Assembly (NCBI RefSeq): GCF_019097595.1
Contig: NC_080713.1
Coordinates: 4,002,199-4,066,198, forward strand
Direction: 5' to 3'
DNA: 64,000 bases
Source of the DNA: Hemibagrus wyckioides
Lineage: Eukaryota; Chordata; Actinopteri; Siluriformes; Bagridae
Both the position numbers and the translations under genes were made by a program. How positions within the stretch are numbered: position 1 is the first letter of the stretch; every line of letters starts with the position of its first letter. Below the pieces are notes generated by a model that worked only from the letters and a program-made list of their open reading frames with translations, searched no databases and was not told the origin of the DNA. Of the stretch, positions 12,401 through 49,300 are shown one piece after another.

Positions 12401-12642
12401 CAATGCTTTAAATAATAATCTAATAAACACACGTCGCTTCTTGACGTCACGTGACTCACAACACTAAGCCCAAAGCTGGTCACAAAACGTCACGGATTGA
12501 CTACAAACTCTGAAACGTGACAAAATATAAACATAAATAGTAAATCGTTTAAAAAATACTCATAAAAACTCACATGTAAAGCGGCGTTTTTCAAAAAAGC
12601 CCCCGCATCAGCTACAACATGCTCTACCATGCTGGCCACCAT
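6453..12642 (-). CDS. nob1: NOB1, PIN-domain endonuclease of 18S rRNA 3' end (10 exons)
   Basis: NOB1 cleaves pre-18S rRNA at site D in cytoplasmic pre-40S particles. Exons in transcript order: 12642-12574, 11257-11125, 11042-10909, 10820-10749, 10195-10049, 9951-9808, 9031-8810, 7398-7301, 7058-6914 and 6722-6453. They total 478 codons (477 aa plus stop), against about 412 aa in human. The excess is mostly the duplicated exon 5/6. The PIN domain covers roughly residues 5-110. Likely acidic metal ligands are D12 (VVADAGAF), E38 (VVNEIRDK) and D85 (SATDIKVLALTYQLE). An acidic linker leads to DDDGGGWITPSNI. The zinc ribbon has CHAC at 335-338 and CPHC at 350-353. The C-terminus is basic (NPNASRKKFVKKK). 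The start at 12642 was chosen for its near-TISU context CAAGATGGTGGC; M5 at 12630 is an alternative. Exon 1 is 105 bp from WDR59 exon 1 on the other strand. Confidence 0.95.
7555..8545. repeat. polypyrimidine tract with 24-bp minisatellite, NOB1 intron 7
   Basis: Almost pure CT on the + strand (GA in NOB1 pre-mRNA). Within about 7965-8385 the 24-bp unit CATTCCTTCCTTCTCCTTGT+TTCT repeats about 17 times with very little variation. Its period of 8 codons leaves long open frames on both strands, which are artefacts of composition rather than genes. Confidence 0.9.
9090..9807. other. NOB1 intron 6, no gene seen
   Basis: It contains one solo copy of a transposon-end-like sequence, GCAAAAGTTTGTGCACCC, at about 9100-9118. 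The same sequence occurs at about 22236. A segment with TCTGCCCTCTTCCACAT at about 9378-9394 recurs at about 45342-45358, so it is part of a dispersed repeat. Confidence 0.4.
9808..9951 (-). CDS. nob1: NOB1 exon 6, one member of a tandem duplicated exon pair
   Basis: This 144-bp exon (48 codons, phase 0 at both ends) encodes an acidic/serine-rich start and then EFNSFQFWRDPLPSIDEELL. It matches the single FSSFMFWRNPLPNID segment of mammalian NOB1. Splice sites on the minus strand are TAACAG at the acceptor and GTGAGT at the donor. The neighbouring exon 10049-10195 encodes nearly the same block, so only one of the two corresponds to the ancestral exon. Confidence 0.9.
10049..10195 (-). CDS. nob1: NOB1 exon 5, duplicate of exon 6
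   Basis: This 147-bp exon (49 codons, phase 0-0) encodes a serine/alanine-rich start and then EFNSFQFWRDPIPSIDDDLL. Of these 20 residues, 17 match exon 6. The acceptor reads AAAGCAG, a NAGNAG type that allows loss of one glutamine. The donor is GTGTGT, weaker than the GTGAGT of exon 6. A 97-bp intron separates the pair. Both lengths are multiples of three, so inclusion of both, either or neither keeps the frame. Confidence 0.9.
11315..11420. repeat. dispersed repeat fragment (TCTGATTGGTCAG family)
   Basis: The order TTCTGATTGGTCAG followed by TTTCTATAGTAACAG is shared with longer copies at 19255-19500 and 25203-25440. The family is not recognised. Confidence 0.5.
11545..12085 (+). mobile_element. 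decayed Tc1/mariner element, family A copy 1
   Basis: It is bounded by TGCCAAAAGTTTTGGGACAC and its reverse complement GTCCCAAAACTTTTGGCAAT. Internally, the + strand keeps a C-terminal transposase remnant reading WPAQSPDLN...EHLWDEL, typical of the IS630/Tc1/mariner DDE domain. The N-terminal half is missing, and a GGA insertion and stops break the frame. It lies in NOB1 intron 1. Copies 26824-27287 and 50192-50695 belong to the same family. Confidence 0.85.
12086..12573. other. remainder of NOB1 intron 1
   Basis: AT-rich, with short ATATTA-type repeats at about 12265-12315. I see no gene or clear element. Confidence 0.4.
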
Positions 12643-12747
12643 CTTGAACGCATCAGCTGCCCCAAAGACACGCGACGAAATCTCGCGAGATCTCCCGAGA
12701 TCTCCTCCTGATGTCATTTGTTGATGTTTTTAGTAGTGGGGGGAAAC
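12643..12747. promoter_or_regulatory. NOB1/WDR59 bidirectional promoter with TCTCGCGAGA palindrome
   Basis: Only 105 bases separate the two divergent start codons. A perfect TCTCGCGAGA palindrome occupies 12681-12690. It is followed at once by the one-mismatch copy TCTCCCGAGA at 12691-12700. TCTCGCGAGA is a known core element of many housekeeping and bidirectional vertebrate promoters. No TATA box is seen. Both 5' UTRs must be short, which fits the TISU-like starts on each side. Confidence 0.85.
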
Positions 12748-37962
<25,215 letters not shown>

Positions 37963-38418
37963 AGCCCCTCCTACCCGGACGCCGCCGAGGTCTCAGGGTG
38001 CGTCTCGAAAACCTCTCGGTACTGCAACAGAGCCTGGACCGTTATTATTTTTTTAAACAGCACTGATACGGATGACAGATTTCCGCGCTGCTCTGAACAG
38101 AACCTTTCATGATCCGTATGCAAGAAAACTAAACCTAGCGTTTACACCAGCCTTATTATCAGTAATAATCGCTCCTGAGAAAGGAAGTGCCATGTCCCGC
38201 AATCCCGCTGCAGGGCTTTTATTTCTCTACGATCTGTGACCACGAGGGTGTAGGTGGACCGAACGTGCCGCTGAGCCGGCGCTGAAATGCGACGCGTCTG
38301 ATGCCCTGGTCTTGTCTTTTCCTTTGAGAAGAGGAGAGTTAAGAAGCTGTGCTCTTGTATAAGGGAGTAGTGTTACAGGACGAAGCAGCAGCTGCAGAGT
38401 TTCTGCCCTGAATGAAGA

Positions 38419-38424
38419 AATAAA
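38419..38424 (+). terminator. likely WDR59 polyadenylation signal
   Basis: AATAAA about 457 bases after the WDR59 stop codon, preceded by unique sequence and followed by a GT-containing region. It is the first canonical hexamer in the 3' UTR. Confidence 0.7.
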
Positions 38425-38473
38425 TTGGTTTAAATAACTGCACCATATCCTGCAGAACAGTCAGTGTTTGTGT

Positions 38474-38505
<32 letters not shown>

Positions 38506-39030
38506 TACCCTGTTTCTTTCTCTCTTCCCCTCTCCTTTCCTTTCCCTCTCTCTCATCCCCTTGTCTTCTTCTCTCTCCCTTTCTCTCTCTTCCCTCTTTA
38601 TCTCTTCCCTTTCCTTTGTCTCTCTTGCACTCTCCTTCCCTCCCTCTCTCTTACTCTCTGTCCCCCCCTCTCTCTTTCTTTTTTTCCTCTCTTTCCCTCT
38701 CTCTTTCTCTCTATTCCTTCTCTCTTTCTTTCTGTCCCCCTCTCTCGTTCCCTCTCTTTTTCTCTCTCTCCTCTCTCTCCTTCCCTCTCTCTTCCTCTCT
38801 CTTTCTGTCTCTTCCCTCTCTCCTTCCCTCTCTCTTTCTTGCTATTTCCTCTCCCTTTCTCTCTGTCCCCCTCTCTCTCTTCCTCTCTCTATTTTTCTCT
38901 CTTTTCCTCACTCTTTCTTTCTTTCCCTCTCACTTAGACACTCCACTTCTCCCATCCCTCTCTCTCCCTCCCTCCCATCCCTCTCTCTCTCTCCCATCTC
39001 TCGCTCTCTCCCTCCCCCTTTCTCTACCCC
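38474..39030 (+). repeat. CT-rich polypyrimidine tract downstream of WDR59
   Basis: TCTC and TTCC-rich low complexity; the open frames reading SLSLSLS and FPSLFLS are artefacts. No gene. Confidence 0.9.
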
Positions 39031-39579
39031 CCCCACAGTAGTAAATCATGCGCATGTTCTCCTCAATGTCCACTCTCCACATCTCCTTCATGTCCACTGC
39101 TCTCAGGTCAGTGTGAAGGTTTTGGACAATCTCTTGTCAGAATGCTGAAAGTGTCTCAGACGAATTCTAAATAAATATTAATATCTGAGATGATTGTAAC
39201 GATAGAGTGAATAAAAAACGAATACTAACCTACTCCATCGACCCACTGTCCAGTGGTGATGGACTTTATAGTCCTAAACATCTTCAGTATTTCCCTTCAT
39301 CTTTTTATTCTTTGTCTAACTCAAGTACAGTTTCACGTTTTTGCAAACAGAATGCAAATGGAACGAGACCTCAATTATCATTTTAATAAAAAAGAAATAA
39401 AGTTGTTGTTTTTTTTTCTACAAGTTATGATTACTGAAGATTTTGAATGGCGTACAAAAATATGTCCAGTGGTGTCCAGTGTTCCTGAAATTATGATAGT
39501 GAGCAGAAATATCTCGAAAAACGTTTATAGAATTCATCTAGAATTGTAAAATTATTATAAATATATACATTTATATGTA

Positions 39580-40385
39580 CAGTGTTGCTTGAAAGTTACA
39601 GAAGACTTTTGGTTGAATTCATACTTTTGCACAAGTCAAATTTTCAGTTTTTTTGAGATAAACTACTTTTGTTGAATAAATAATGACAGTATATTTTTTT
39701 TGTGTGTGTGTCCATCATTTGGAAAAATTTGCCTTTTTTAAACAATAACAATGACCATGTCTGGAGGCTTCACAAACCTTCAAGCAGCACTGTTTATATC
39801 TATATTTTATAGATATATAACATATCTGGCAACCGCCAAACCCAGACTCGTCCATGGGATTACCAGAGAGAGAAGTCTGATTGGTCACTCCACAGAACAT
39901 GTCTTTGCTGCTCTAGAGTCCAGTGGCGGTGCTTTATACCACTGCATCTGACACTTTGCATTGCACTTGGTGATGCAGCTGCTCGGCCATGAAAACCCAT
40001 TCCATGAAGCGCTCTACACACTGTTCTTGAGCTAATCTGAAGGCCACATGAAGTTTGGAGGTCTGTAAACTATTGACTCTGCTGAAGTTGGTGACTTCTG
40101 CACACTGTGTGCCTCAGCATGAGCTGACCCCGTCTCTGAGTTTCTGTTGTTCCCAGTTGCTTCCACTTTGTTATAATATCAATAATAGTTGACCGTGGAA
40201 TATTTAGTAGTGAGGAAGGAGGATTTACTGCACAGGTGGCAACCTATCACAGTACCAGGCTTGAATTCACTGAGCTCCTGAGAGTGACCCATTCTTTCAC
40301 AAATGATTGTTGAAGCAGTCTGCATGCCTAGGTGCTTGATTTTATACACCTGTGGCCATGGCAGTATACATATATATATATGGGA
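39580..40385 (-). mobile_element. decayed Tc1-like transposon, antisense
   Basis: The + strand shows the complement of familiar Tc1-type transposase DNA: GGCAACCGCCAAACCCAGAC, CAGTGGCGGTGCTTTATACC and GCCATGAAAACCCATTCCAT. On the minus strand this reads as the conserved middle of the transposase, broken by indels. It lies in the WDR59-GLG1 intergenic region. Confidence 0.7.
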
Positions 40386-40479
40386 CATGAAGATATCAGA
40401 GATTCATATTTTTTATTTATTATGAATATATTATATATAATATAATATTATGAATAAATTCAAAACAAATTCAAATTTA

Positions 40480-41010
40480 ATTTGTCACATACACAATAGG
40501 TGAAATGTTTTTTTTTACAACAGTCCTATACTGGAAATAAAAACGTAAAACTAGAATAGAAAATACAGAAAATACCATTTAAATAAAAATGTAAAACTAT
40601 AATAAAAATATATAATAAATATTTTAAATAAAATGTAAAACTATAATAAAAAATATAAGAAATACAATTTAAATAAAAATGTAAAGCTATAAGAAAAAAT
40701 ATAAGAAATATTTTAAATAAAATGTAAAACTATAATAAAAATATAAGAAATACAATTTAAATAAAATGTACAACGGGAATAAAAAATATAAAATATAACA
40801 TTCAAATACAAATGTACCACTATAATAAAAATATAAGAAATGTTTTAAATAAAATGTAAAACTAGAATAGAAAATACACGAAATACAATTTAAATGAACG
40901 TAAAACTAGAATAAAATAAATAAATAAATACAATTTAAATAAAAATGTAAAACTAATATAAAATATAAGAAATACAATTTAAATAAAAATGAAAAACTAG
41001 AATATTAAAA
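40480..41010. repeat. AT-rich ~45-bp tandem repeat
   Basis: Diverged copies of a unit containing AAAATGTAAAACTATAATAA and ATATAAGAAATACAATTTAA, about ten in tandem. Confidence 0.8.
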
Positions 41011-41395
41011 TATGGGAAATACACTAGAAGAAAAGAAGAATCTAAAATAAAAAGAATATCAGAATATAATATAAAATAGACATTAATTATACATTATATA
41101 AAAATAAATAAAATAAACAACAATAGAATTGAATAAAGAGAATATACTAATGGAGTATAAATATAGGTTTCACCTTTACAACTTACACCCACTTTTATAT
41201 GTTCCATCTTGATGATTAACCCTTCCATTACCAGACGTGTTCATACTCAGGAGACTCAATTTAAGGAGGTTTTTAGAAGGAAAATAAGATCTCCAAATCA
41301 TTTAAGACCGTTACTTTAATATAACTTGCTCATGTTCTATAAGCCAAGATATGTCTTTACAAACTTTCTACACAAAAGACAAAAATATGTTGTTT

Positions 41396-41540
41396 TTTTT
41401 AAACTAAAGATAGATTTCAGCAGCGTTAAGCATCAGAAACAAAATCCAAAAATACTGTACTATATATATATATATATATATTTTTTTTTTCACTTTATTA
41501 AACTAAAGATAGATTTCAGCTGCATCATGCATCAGTAATA
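41396..41540. repeat. short direct duplication around a (TA)n run
   Basis: AAACTAAAGATAGATTTCAG occurs at about 41401 and again at about 41502, each followed by a CATCAG sequence, on either side of (TA)n and poly-T. Confidence 0.7.
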
Positions 41541-41684
41541 TCTAGTAACATGTCAAGAATATTGTTATATTTTTTAGATAAAAAAATTCTGTAAATTTGG
41601 TCATTCTAAATATTTTAGACCTGAATGTTAACAATTTGTCTTTTTTGGATTGGACACCATCTTGAATGGTGTTTTTCTGTTAAA

Positions 41685-41789
41685 TTATTGTGTTCAATTA
41701 TGGTATATATATAATTTAAGAAAATAATGATTTAGAAAATACATGTATTTTCTAAATTATTATTTTCTTAAATTATTGTGTTCAATTAT

Positions 41790-41860
<71 letters not shown>
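41685..41860. repeat. AT palindrome plus (TA)n microsatellite
   Basis: AGAAAATAATGATTTAGAAA reappears inverted as TTTCTAAATTATTATTTTCT around the centre ATACATGTAT (about 41740). The phrase TTATTGTGTTCAATTATGGT occurs on both sides in direct orientation. A (TA)n run of about 33 repeats follows at 41792-41859. Confidence 0.85.
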
Positions 41861-41861
<1 letters not shown>

Positions 41862-41988
41862 AACAATCTCACACATTTTATATATATATACATAATTTTC
41901 AAAAAATATATATTAAATATAAATATATTTAAAAAATGTACATAAAAAATCCAAATACATACATACATATATATAAATATATATATAA

Positions 41989-42024
<36 letters not shown>

Positions 42025-42949
42025 ATGGATGTTTTTTTTTTTTTTACTTTTTTTTAATAATAATAATTTTTAAGATAAGAATTCATGAGAGCATGACATC
42101 AAATATGAAACCAAAATCTGTACCCAGGTGGTTTTACCCGGAAATCCACAAAACCAAAGCTGAACTTTAACACACACACATATTGCAGTTCTGTTCACCA
42201 AAAACTACGTGCATTATTTTTTTCTTTTCTTGAACATCCGAGGTGTTCATTTTGTACTAGAGAATAAACATCAGGTGTAAGTTTTATATTTAAAATAAAT
42301 AAATTAATTAATAAAAAGAAATAAATAAAGATACAAGGTTATGGTAACTTGTCATGACCAGTATGTGGACATGAACTAGAAGAATTTCATATTTGATATA
42401 TAATATGATAGGAGTATCTCATATTTGATATTGGAGCTGTCAAAATACATCATCTCTCTGACACAGACACACAACAACAACAAAGGAGAGACAAAAAAAA
42501 TATACCTGTCTGGTTGAAGAAAGCTTGGCGAAGAGCATCGTTGCATCAGTAAAGCAACTTTCTAAAGAATCTCTGTCTTTTCCAATTGATTTCTCGAACA
42601 TTAATTATTTATATTACAATATAACAGAATATGATGTAATGTAGCAGTCTCCTAGTTTTAATAATGGACAACAGACTGCAAAGAATGACAGGAAAAAGCC
42701 ATTAAGGACGTGAGGACGATTGTAAATAAATAGCATTGTGTTGAAATGTTTAGTTTGATATATTCATTATATTTATATTTATATTCATCGTGTGAAGGAA
42801 ATGACAAAATACAGAACGACGTGTGCTTGTGTTCATGTAATACTTTTAAAAATTAAAATCAATTCATAATTGGTAATAAATGAATAAATTAGATTAATTT
42901 GACAGAATAAAGTGGGAGCTCTACAGCGTCTCAATCAAACGCTGGAGAA

Positions 42950-43150
42950 GTTCACACAGGAGAAATACAGTAGCTGGTGGAAATGTTCCAAATCCCTGTC
43001 AACTCCCTGGATAGGTGCCCTAGATACGCGGTGAAAGCGATCGAACTGTTGTGCCCTATCTAGTGCCCTACGTGTGCGTTTGGAACGCGGCCTCGATCAC
43101 CGGTCACTTTTTAAACTCGCGCAGCTGCGCCTTATAGCTGTTAGAGGAAG
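42950..43150 (+). promoter_or_regulatory. GLG1 promoter region
   Basis: The base composition shifts from AT-rich to CpG-containing (CGCGGTG, ACGTGTGCG, GAACGCGGCC, CTCGCGCAGCTGCGCC) just before the GLG1 start. The duplicated phrase GTGCCCTAGATACG / GTGCCCTACGTGTG is visible. No TATA box at a usual distance is clear. Confidence 0.5.
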
Positions 43151-46100
43151 ATGGCGGCGGGTAGCAGACGCGCTCGGTTTCTCCTGCTGTTCATCACGTC
43201 CCTGTGCTTCTGCGTGTTCGTGGCGCACGGGCTAAAACCCGGGGGTAATGCTAACCTCCATCCTCCTCCTCCTCCGGTGGTGGTGGTGCCCGTGAACCGG
43301 CAGCTGAAGCTCGGAGCGCCGAATTCGGTGAATATCGGAGGTGCAGCAGCGGCGGTCTCGCAGGCGAGGAGGGCGCTCAGCTGGAAGCTGGCAGAAGAGG
43401 AGGCCTGCCGAGACGACGTGAGCCGGCTGTGTCCGAAACACACCTGGACTAACAACCTGGCTGTGCTGGAATGCTTGCAGGACAAGAATGAGGTGAGGGC
43501 GAGCACCTGGGGCACTTTTCACCCCTCACTTAGCATGTTTACTGTGTGGAATTTTATACCCCAGTACTCCAGTGTCCACCATTAACTTGTCCAGAAAGAC
43601 TGAATGACATTCTTTAATGGTAATGGTCCAGTAATGTGTTCAGAATTGTTTTTGCTGAATGTGTTTTTGGACTGGAAAGTTATACAGTATGTGGTCACCT
43701 AAAATCTGGGGGATGAAAATGGAATTAATGCCCATAGAAATATTTATAGAAAGTAATATCCATAGAAATCATATCCTTAGTTCTAATGTGGATAGAAATA
43801 ATGTCCACAGAAATAACGTACAGACATAATATTTATGGATGATATATTGTTAGTTCTAATGCCCATAGAAATATTTATAGAAGTGATATCCATAGAAATC
43901 ATATGCTTAGTTCTAATGTAGATAGAAATAATGTACAGGCATAATATCTATGGATGATATATTGTTAGTTCTAATGCCCATAGAAATATTTATAGAAGTG
44001 ATATCCATAGAAATTATATCCTTAGTTCAAATGTGGATAGAAATAATGTCCACAGAAATAATATCTGTGAATGTAGTATTGTTAGTTATAATGTCCATAG
44101 AAATACTATCTGTAGAAATATCTATAGAAAAGATATCCATAGAAATTAGTTATGATGTAGATAGAAATAATGTCCATAGAAATCATGTATAGAAATCAAA
44201 TCTATGGACATAATATTGTTAGTTATGATGTCTGTAGAAATAGTATGCATAGAAATAATATATAGAAATGATCTCTATAGACGTTATATCCTTAGTTATA
44301 ATGTCCATAGAAATGTTATCCATAGAAATCATGTCCTTAGTTATAATGTAGATAGAAATAATTTCCATAGAAATAATGTATAGAAATGATATATATTGAC
44401 ATAATATTGTTAGTTATATTGTATATAGACATAATATCCATACACTCACCATAGAAGTGATATGCTTAGTTATGTCTTTAGAAATTATATCCATAGAAAT
44501 AATATCTGTAGAAATATTTATAGAAATGATATCCATAGAAATCATATCCATAGTTATAATCTAGATAGAAATAATGTCCATAGAAATAATGAATAGAAAT
44601 GATATCTATAGACATAATATTGTTAGTTATAATTTCTATAAAAAAACTCTGTAGAAATAATATTTATAGAAATGATCTCCATAGAAATCATATTCTTAGT
44701 TAAAATGGAGATAGAAATAATGTCCACAAAATAACGTGTAGAAATGATCTGTTGTCATAACACTGTTAGTTATAATGTCTATAGAAATACTATATAGAAT
44801 TGATCTCCATGGACATTCTATACTTCATAATAATACATAGAAATGTTATCCCTAGAAATATCTTTAGTCATAAATTCTATAGAAATGCTCTCCATAGATC
44901 CTTCATATCCATAGTTATAATATCTATAGAAATCATATCCATAGAAATAATGTTCTTGGTTGTAATGTCTATAGAAATAATAGCCATAAAAATAACTTAT
45001 AGAAATATCTGTAGAATAATCTATGGAAATGATATCATAGAAATCATATCCATAGTTATAATGTCTATAGAAATATGCATAAAAATAATATATAGAAATG
45101 ATCTCTGTAGAAGTAATGTCCTTAGTCATAATTTCTATAGGAATAGTATCAGTAGCTATTAATATTTACAGAAATGATACCCATAGAAATAACATCCATA
45201 GTTATAATGTCTGTAGAAATAATATCGATAGAAATGATCTCCATCGGAATCATATCCTTCGTAGTAATGCATATCCATAGAAATAATATTTGTAGAAATA
45301 ATAACAGACTGAAGCTCATGCTGCTTCAGAGGAGGGCGCTATCTGCCCTCTTCCACATACATGGTCTCACAGAGGGCTGTGATGGGGCAAATGCTGGACT
45401 GGAAATCCCAAAATGCATTGCAGCTGTGTATGGCTAGTTAGTGATGATGATGATGGAAGTTCAGATGCTGGAGCTGAGTGTAGAGATGAAGAGGTGAGAG
45501 AGCTGGACAGACGGCAGGATTAAAGCGCCGCTGCATCGCTCTCTTTAGGTAGAGATTTAGGAGTGAGTGGTCATTCGTACACGCCCCGATCTCAGCACTC
45601 TCAGCTGAAACTCTACATTTTGAATCTTTTTCTTTCCTAGAAGATCTCATCCTGGTGTGCACTGGAGTCACTTTTCTTTTATTAAATGAAACCTGAAACT
45701 CTCTTGGACATGAAAATGTACTTTATGGCCCAGTTCCTGAACCTCTCCCTTCAATTTATAAAACACAAGCCATGCTTCAGTTCCCTTTATTTAAACCAGA
45801 GAATTAAAAACCCATTCCTTTTGTAAAATCTAAAACAAAACGGGCGAGTTCACTCGATCACGTTACCGCCGTGTCTTGTTTGCACTCGTCTCTGATTACA
45901 CGCACATACGAGCAGGATCATCCTCCAGACCCGAGAAGTGCTTTTCTGTGTCTTTTACTGTTCTCCAGAAAGAGAGACGTGTTCCGGGTTCGCCATTTCA
46001 AACATTCATTTCTGTCTCTGATGTTAAGAGTCACCATGACACCATGAAAATGTACCATGAGAATGATTTTTCTTGTCTTTTAGTATAATAGTGTACTCGC

Positions 46101-46347
46101 ATGAGTTAAAAAAGGGCAGCATGGTGGCTTAGCACTGTTAGTTCACCTCACCTCACTGAGGTTCACCTGTTCACCTCACAGCAAGAAGGTCCTGGTTTCG
46201 AATCCCAGGTTCGAACAGGCAGGGGCCTTTCTGTGTGCAGTTTGCATGTTGCATGTCCCTGTGTGGGTTTACTCCGGGTACTCCGGTTTCCTCCCACAGT
46301 CCAAAAACATGTACATTAGATTGATTGGTAATTCTAAATTGCCCATA

Positions 46348-46380
<33 letters not shown>

Positions 46381-49300
46381 GTTGTCTGTCTATATGTGTG
46401 ACCTTGTGATGGACTGGTGACCTGTCCAGGGTGTACCCCTGCCTTTCTCCCAATGTGTGCTGGGATAGGCTCCAGCAGATCCCCGTGACCCTAATTAGGA
46501 ATAAAATGGGTGTAGAAAATGGATGGAAGGATGAGTTAAAAAAACAGTGTTCCTGATACAACTCATTTGCATGTGACGACGCCCACAAAACTCCTTAAAA
46601 GGTAAAGTGCACAGATGGCTAGGAGCACGAAATGAAAGAACAGGGTAAAGGCTGAAAGAGAGAAGTGGAAGATATTCTGACTCAATTAAAAAAATTAATA
46701 ATAATAATAAGTAGAAGAAGAAGTGAGCGTTAAATCTTGTTGTTTATCTGTCAACATATCGATTCGTCCTCCATTTACAGGGCGCCATTTATTGTTGTCA
46801 TAACTGAATGAATAGTTTTTTTTGGTTCAAATGGATTCTTTTATTTTTTTAATAGTCTATAATACTGACTGTGATCTAGTATAAACGCTGTAAAAAATAA
46901 ACAATTTAAAACAAGAATATTCCAGGTATAAAATTTGCAAACTGTGTAACTGAGATGATTCGAATTCGATCCTGATTTGCATTAGTTAGTCGTTTTTATT
47001 GTATATTTACACACAGGAGCACTAGCAGGATACGAACGTTTTTCCGAATACAGGATTTTATACAGGAATACCATATTTCCGTGTGTAAACGGTCCTATAA
47101 ACAATTCACAGATAACTTTCTTTGTTTCCAGCTTGGTAACTGAGGAAAACAGAAAATTGAGGAATTTTGCTACGAGGAATGGTGGAGCACTAAGATCCAA
47201 AAAAATCTTTCCTAATCAATAAAAAGTTGTTTGGTTTAAGTTTAGTGAGCAGCTCTGTGCTGTATGTCTGCATGTTTGATACCTGGTGTTTATGAGAATG
47301 TTAAGAATGTGCTAGTAACATCTTATAACATGTTTACGACAATAGAGGATTAAACATCTCAGCGTCTCCTTAGTAAAGACAAAAACAGACGAAGTTCTAA
47401 AGCTGAACTAAGAATGTCGAAATGTGCGGGTAGACGGTAAACGACGGCACGCCGTGACTCAGAGTGAAATCTGTACAACCCTTAACCGTGGCCCTGACCT
47501 AGTTCATGCCCTTCTCACAAACACTGAACTGAATTTCTGTATCTGTGCATAAAGCTAAGCAAAAAATAAAACAAGTTCTCCAGTATATCATGCTTCTGAA
47601 AAGCAGCTGGGATCTGTCTGTCAATCATCAAACACTGATGATTCGAGCAGGGAAGGAAACTCATGATGTTCTGATCATGACACCAGGATGTGTTTACATA
47701 TTGACCAACACGGAAGATCCCATCCCTTTTCCCTTCCATACTTATTTACCAGCTAGTTAATAGAAACCTGCAGTTGATCCTATAAGGTCATGTCTATAGT
47801 TAGCTAGTGATTGTGGCTATTCCCAGTTTTTTGTCATTTTCTGATTACACTGACCAGGCAGAACATTATGACCATCTACCTAATATTGTATCGGTCCCCC
47901 TTTTTGCTGCCAAAACAGCCCTGACCCGTCCTGCACTGTGTATTCTGACACCTTTCTATCAGAACCAGCATTAACTTTTTCAGCAATTTGAGCAACAGTA
48001 GCTCGTCTGTTGGAACGGATCACACGGGCCAGCCTTCACTCCCCATATGCATCAATGAGCCTTGACCGCCCATGACCCTGTTGCCGGTTCACCTCTGTTC
48101 CTTCCTTGGACCACTTTTGATAGATACTGACCACTGCAGACCGGGAACACCCCACAAGAGCTGCAGTTTTGGAGATGCTCTGATCCAGTCATCTAGCCAT
48201 CACAATTTGGCCCTTCGTCAAACTCAAATCCTTACGCTTGTCCATTTTTCCTGCTTCTAACACATCAGCTCTGAGGACAAAATGTTGACTTGCTGCCTAA
48301 TATATCCCACCCACTAACAGGTGCCATGATGAGGAGATCATCAGTCTTATTCACTTCACCTCTCACTGCTCATAATGTTATGCCTGATTGGTGTATATGT
48401 AGTCACCTGACCTTCACAGCCATGTGCTTGTTTCCAGATTTAGTCCCACTTTGTGGTTATAATAAGCTTCACTCTTCTAGGAAGGATTTCCACTAGATCT
48501 CAGAGCGTGGCTGTGGTGGATGTGTGATCACTCGGCTACAAGAGAATTAGAGAGATCAGATTCTGATGCCGAGATGTTGAGGAGACTCCAGTTTCTGTTC
48601 AGTGGGGATGAGTCAAAGTCAGGGGTCTGTGCAGGACACTCAAGTTCTTCCACTCCAACCGGAACCTCCACATCTGTAGATATTCATGGAGCTCAGGTGC
48701 TTTGTTCACATCTGCATTGTGATATTAGAACAGGGTTTGATCTTCTTAGTTCCAGTGAAGGGGAAACTATAGCATACAAAGACAATTGTGCGGCAACATA
48801 TGGGTATGATGGTTAGGGGTGCACAAACTTCCGGTCACGTTCATTAGGGGTTCACAGCATCGTCGCTTCTACAGGAATTCCTCTCCGAGTTGAAGGGAAG
48901 TGATGAACTGCACCAGTCCAATCGAGGATGTGTGGAGTGTTTTATTGATTTTCCTGCCTCGTGCCAAACACACTCTCCATTAACACACTGTAATTCCTCT
49001 CAGGATATGAAATATACGGGGGAAAAAAACACATTTTGTAGCTGTTAACTTTTCATAAGAAAAATGCTCATCGTGTCGCTGCTGCCGTACGAGACATGGA
49101 GCTCGGAGCTGACGAATGGAGTGTGTGTAACGCAGGCTTGTCGATACTTCATTTTCAAGCATTATAAACAAACGAGTCTGATGGAAAACGAATCTGTTGG
49201 AATTTTACTGGTTGAAGATCACATTTCAGCTGCTTTTTAGATGAACAAGCACTCAGAGCATCTCAGAGAGCAGGAATGGGTTTGGAAAAATAAACCTGGA

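Larger units (their letters stand above)
41060..42900. other. AT-rich intergenic sequence upstream of GLG1
   Basis: Very AT-rich, with TA, GT and poly-T runs (41992-42050) and short A/T repeats. I see no coding region or element beyond those listed separately. Confidence 0.4.
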
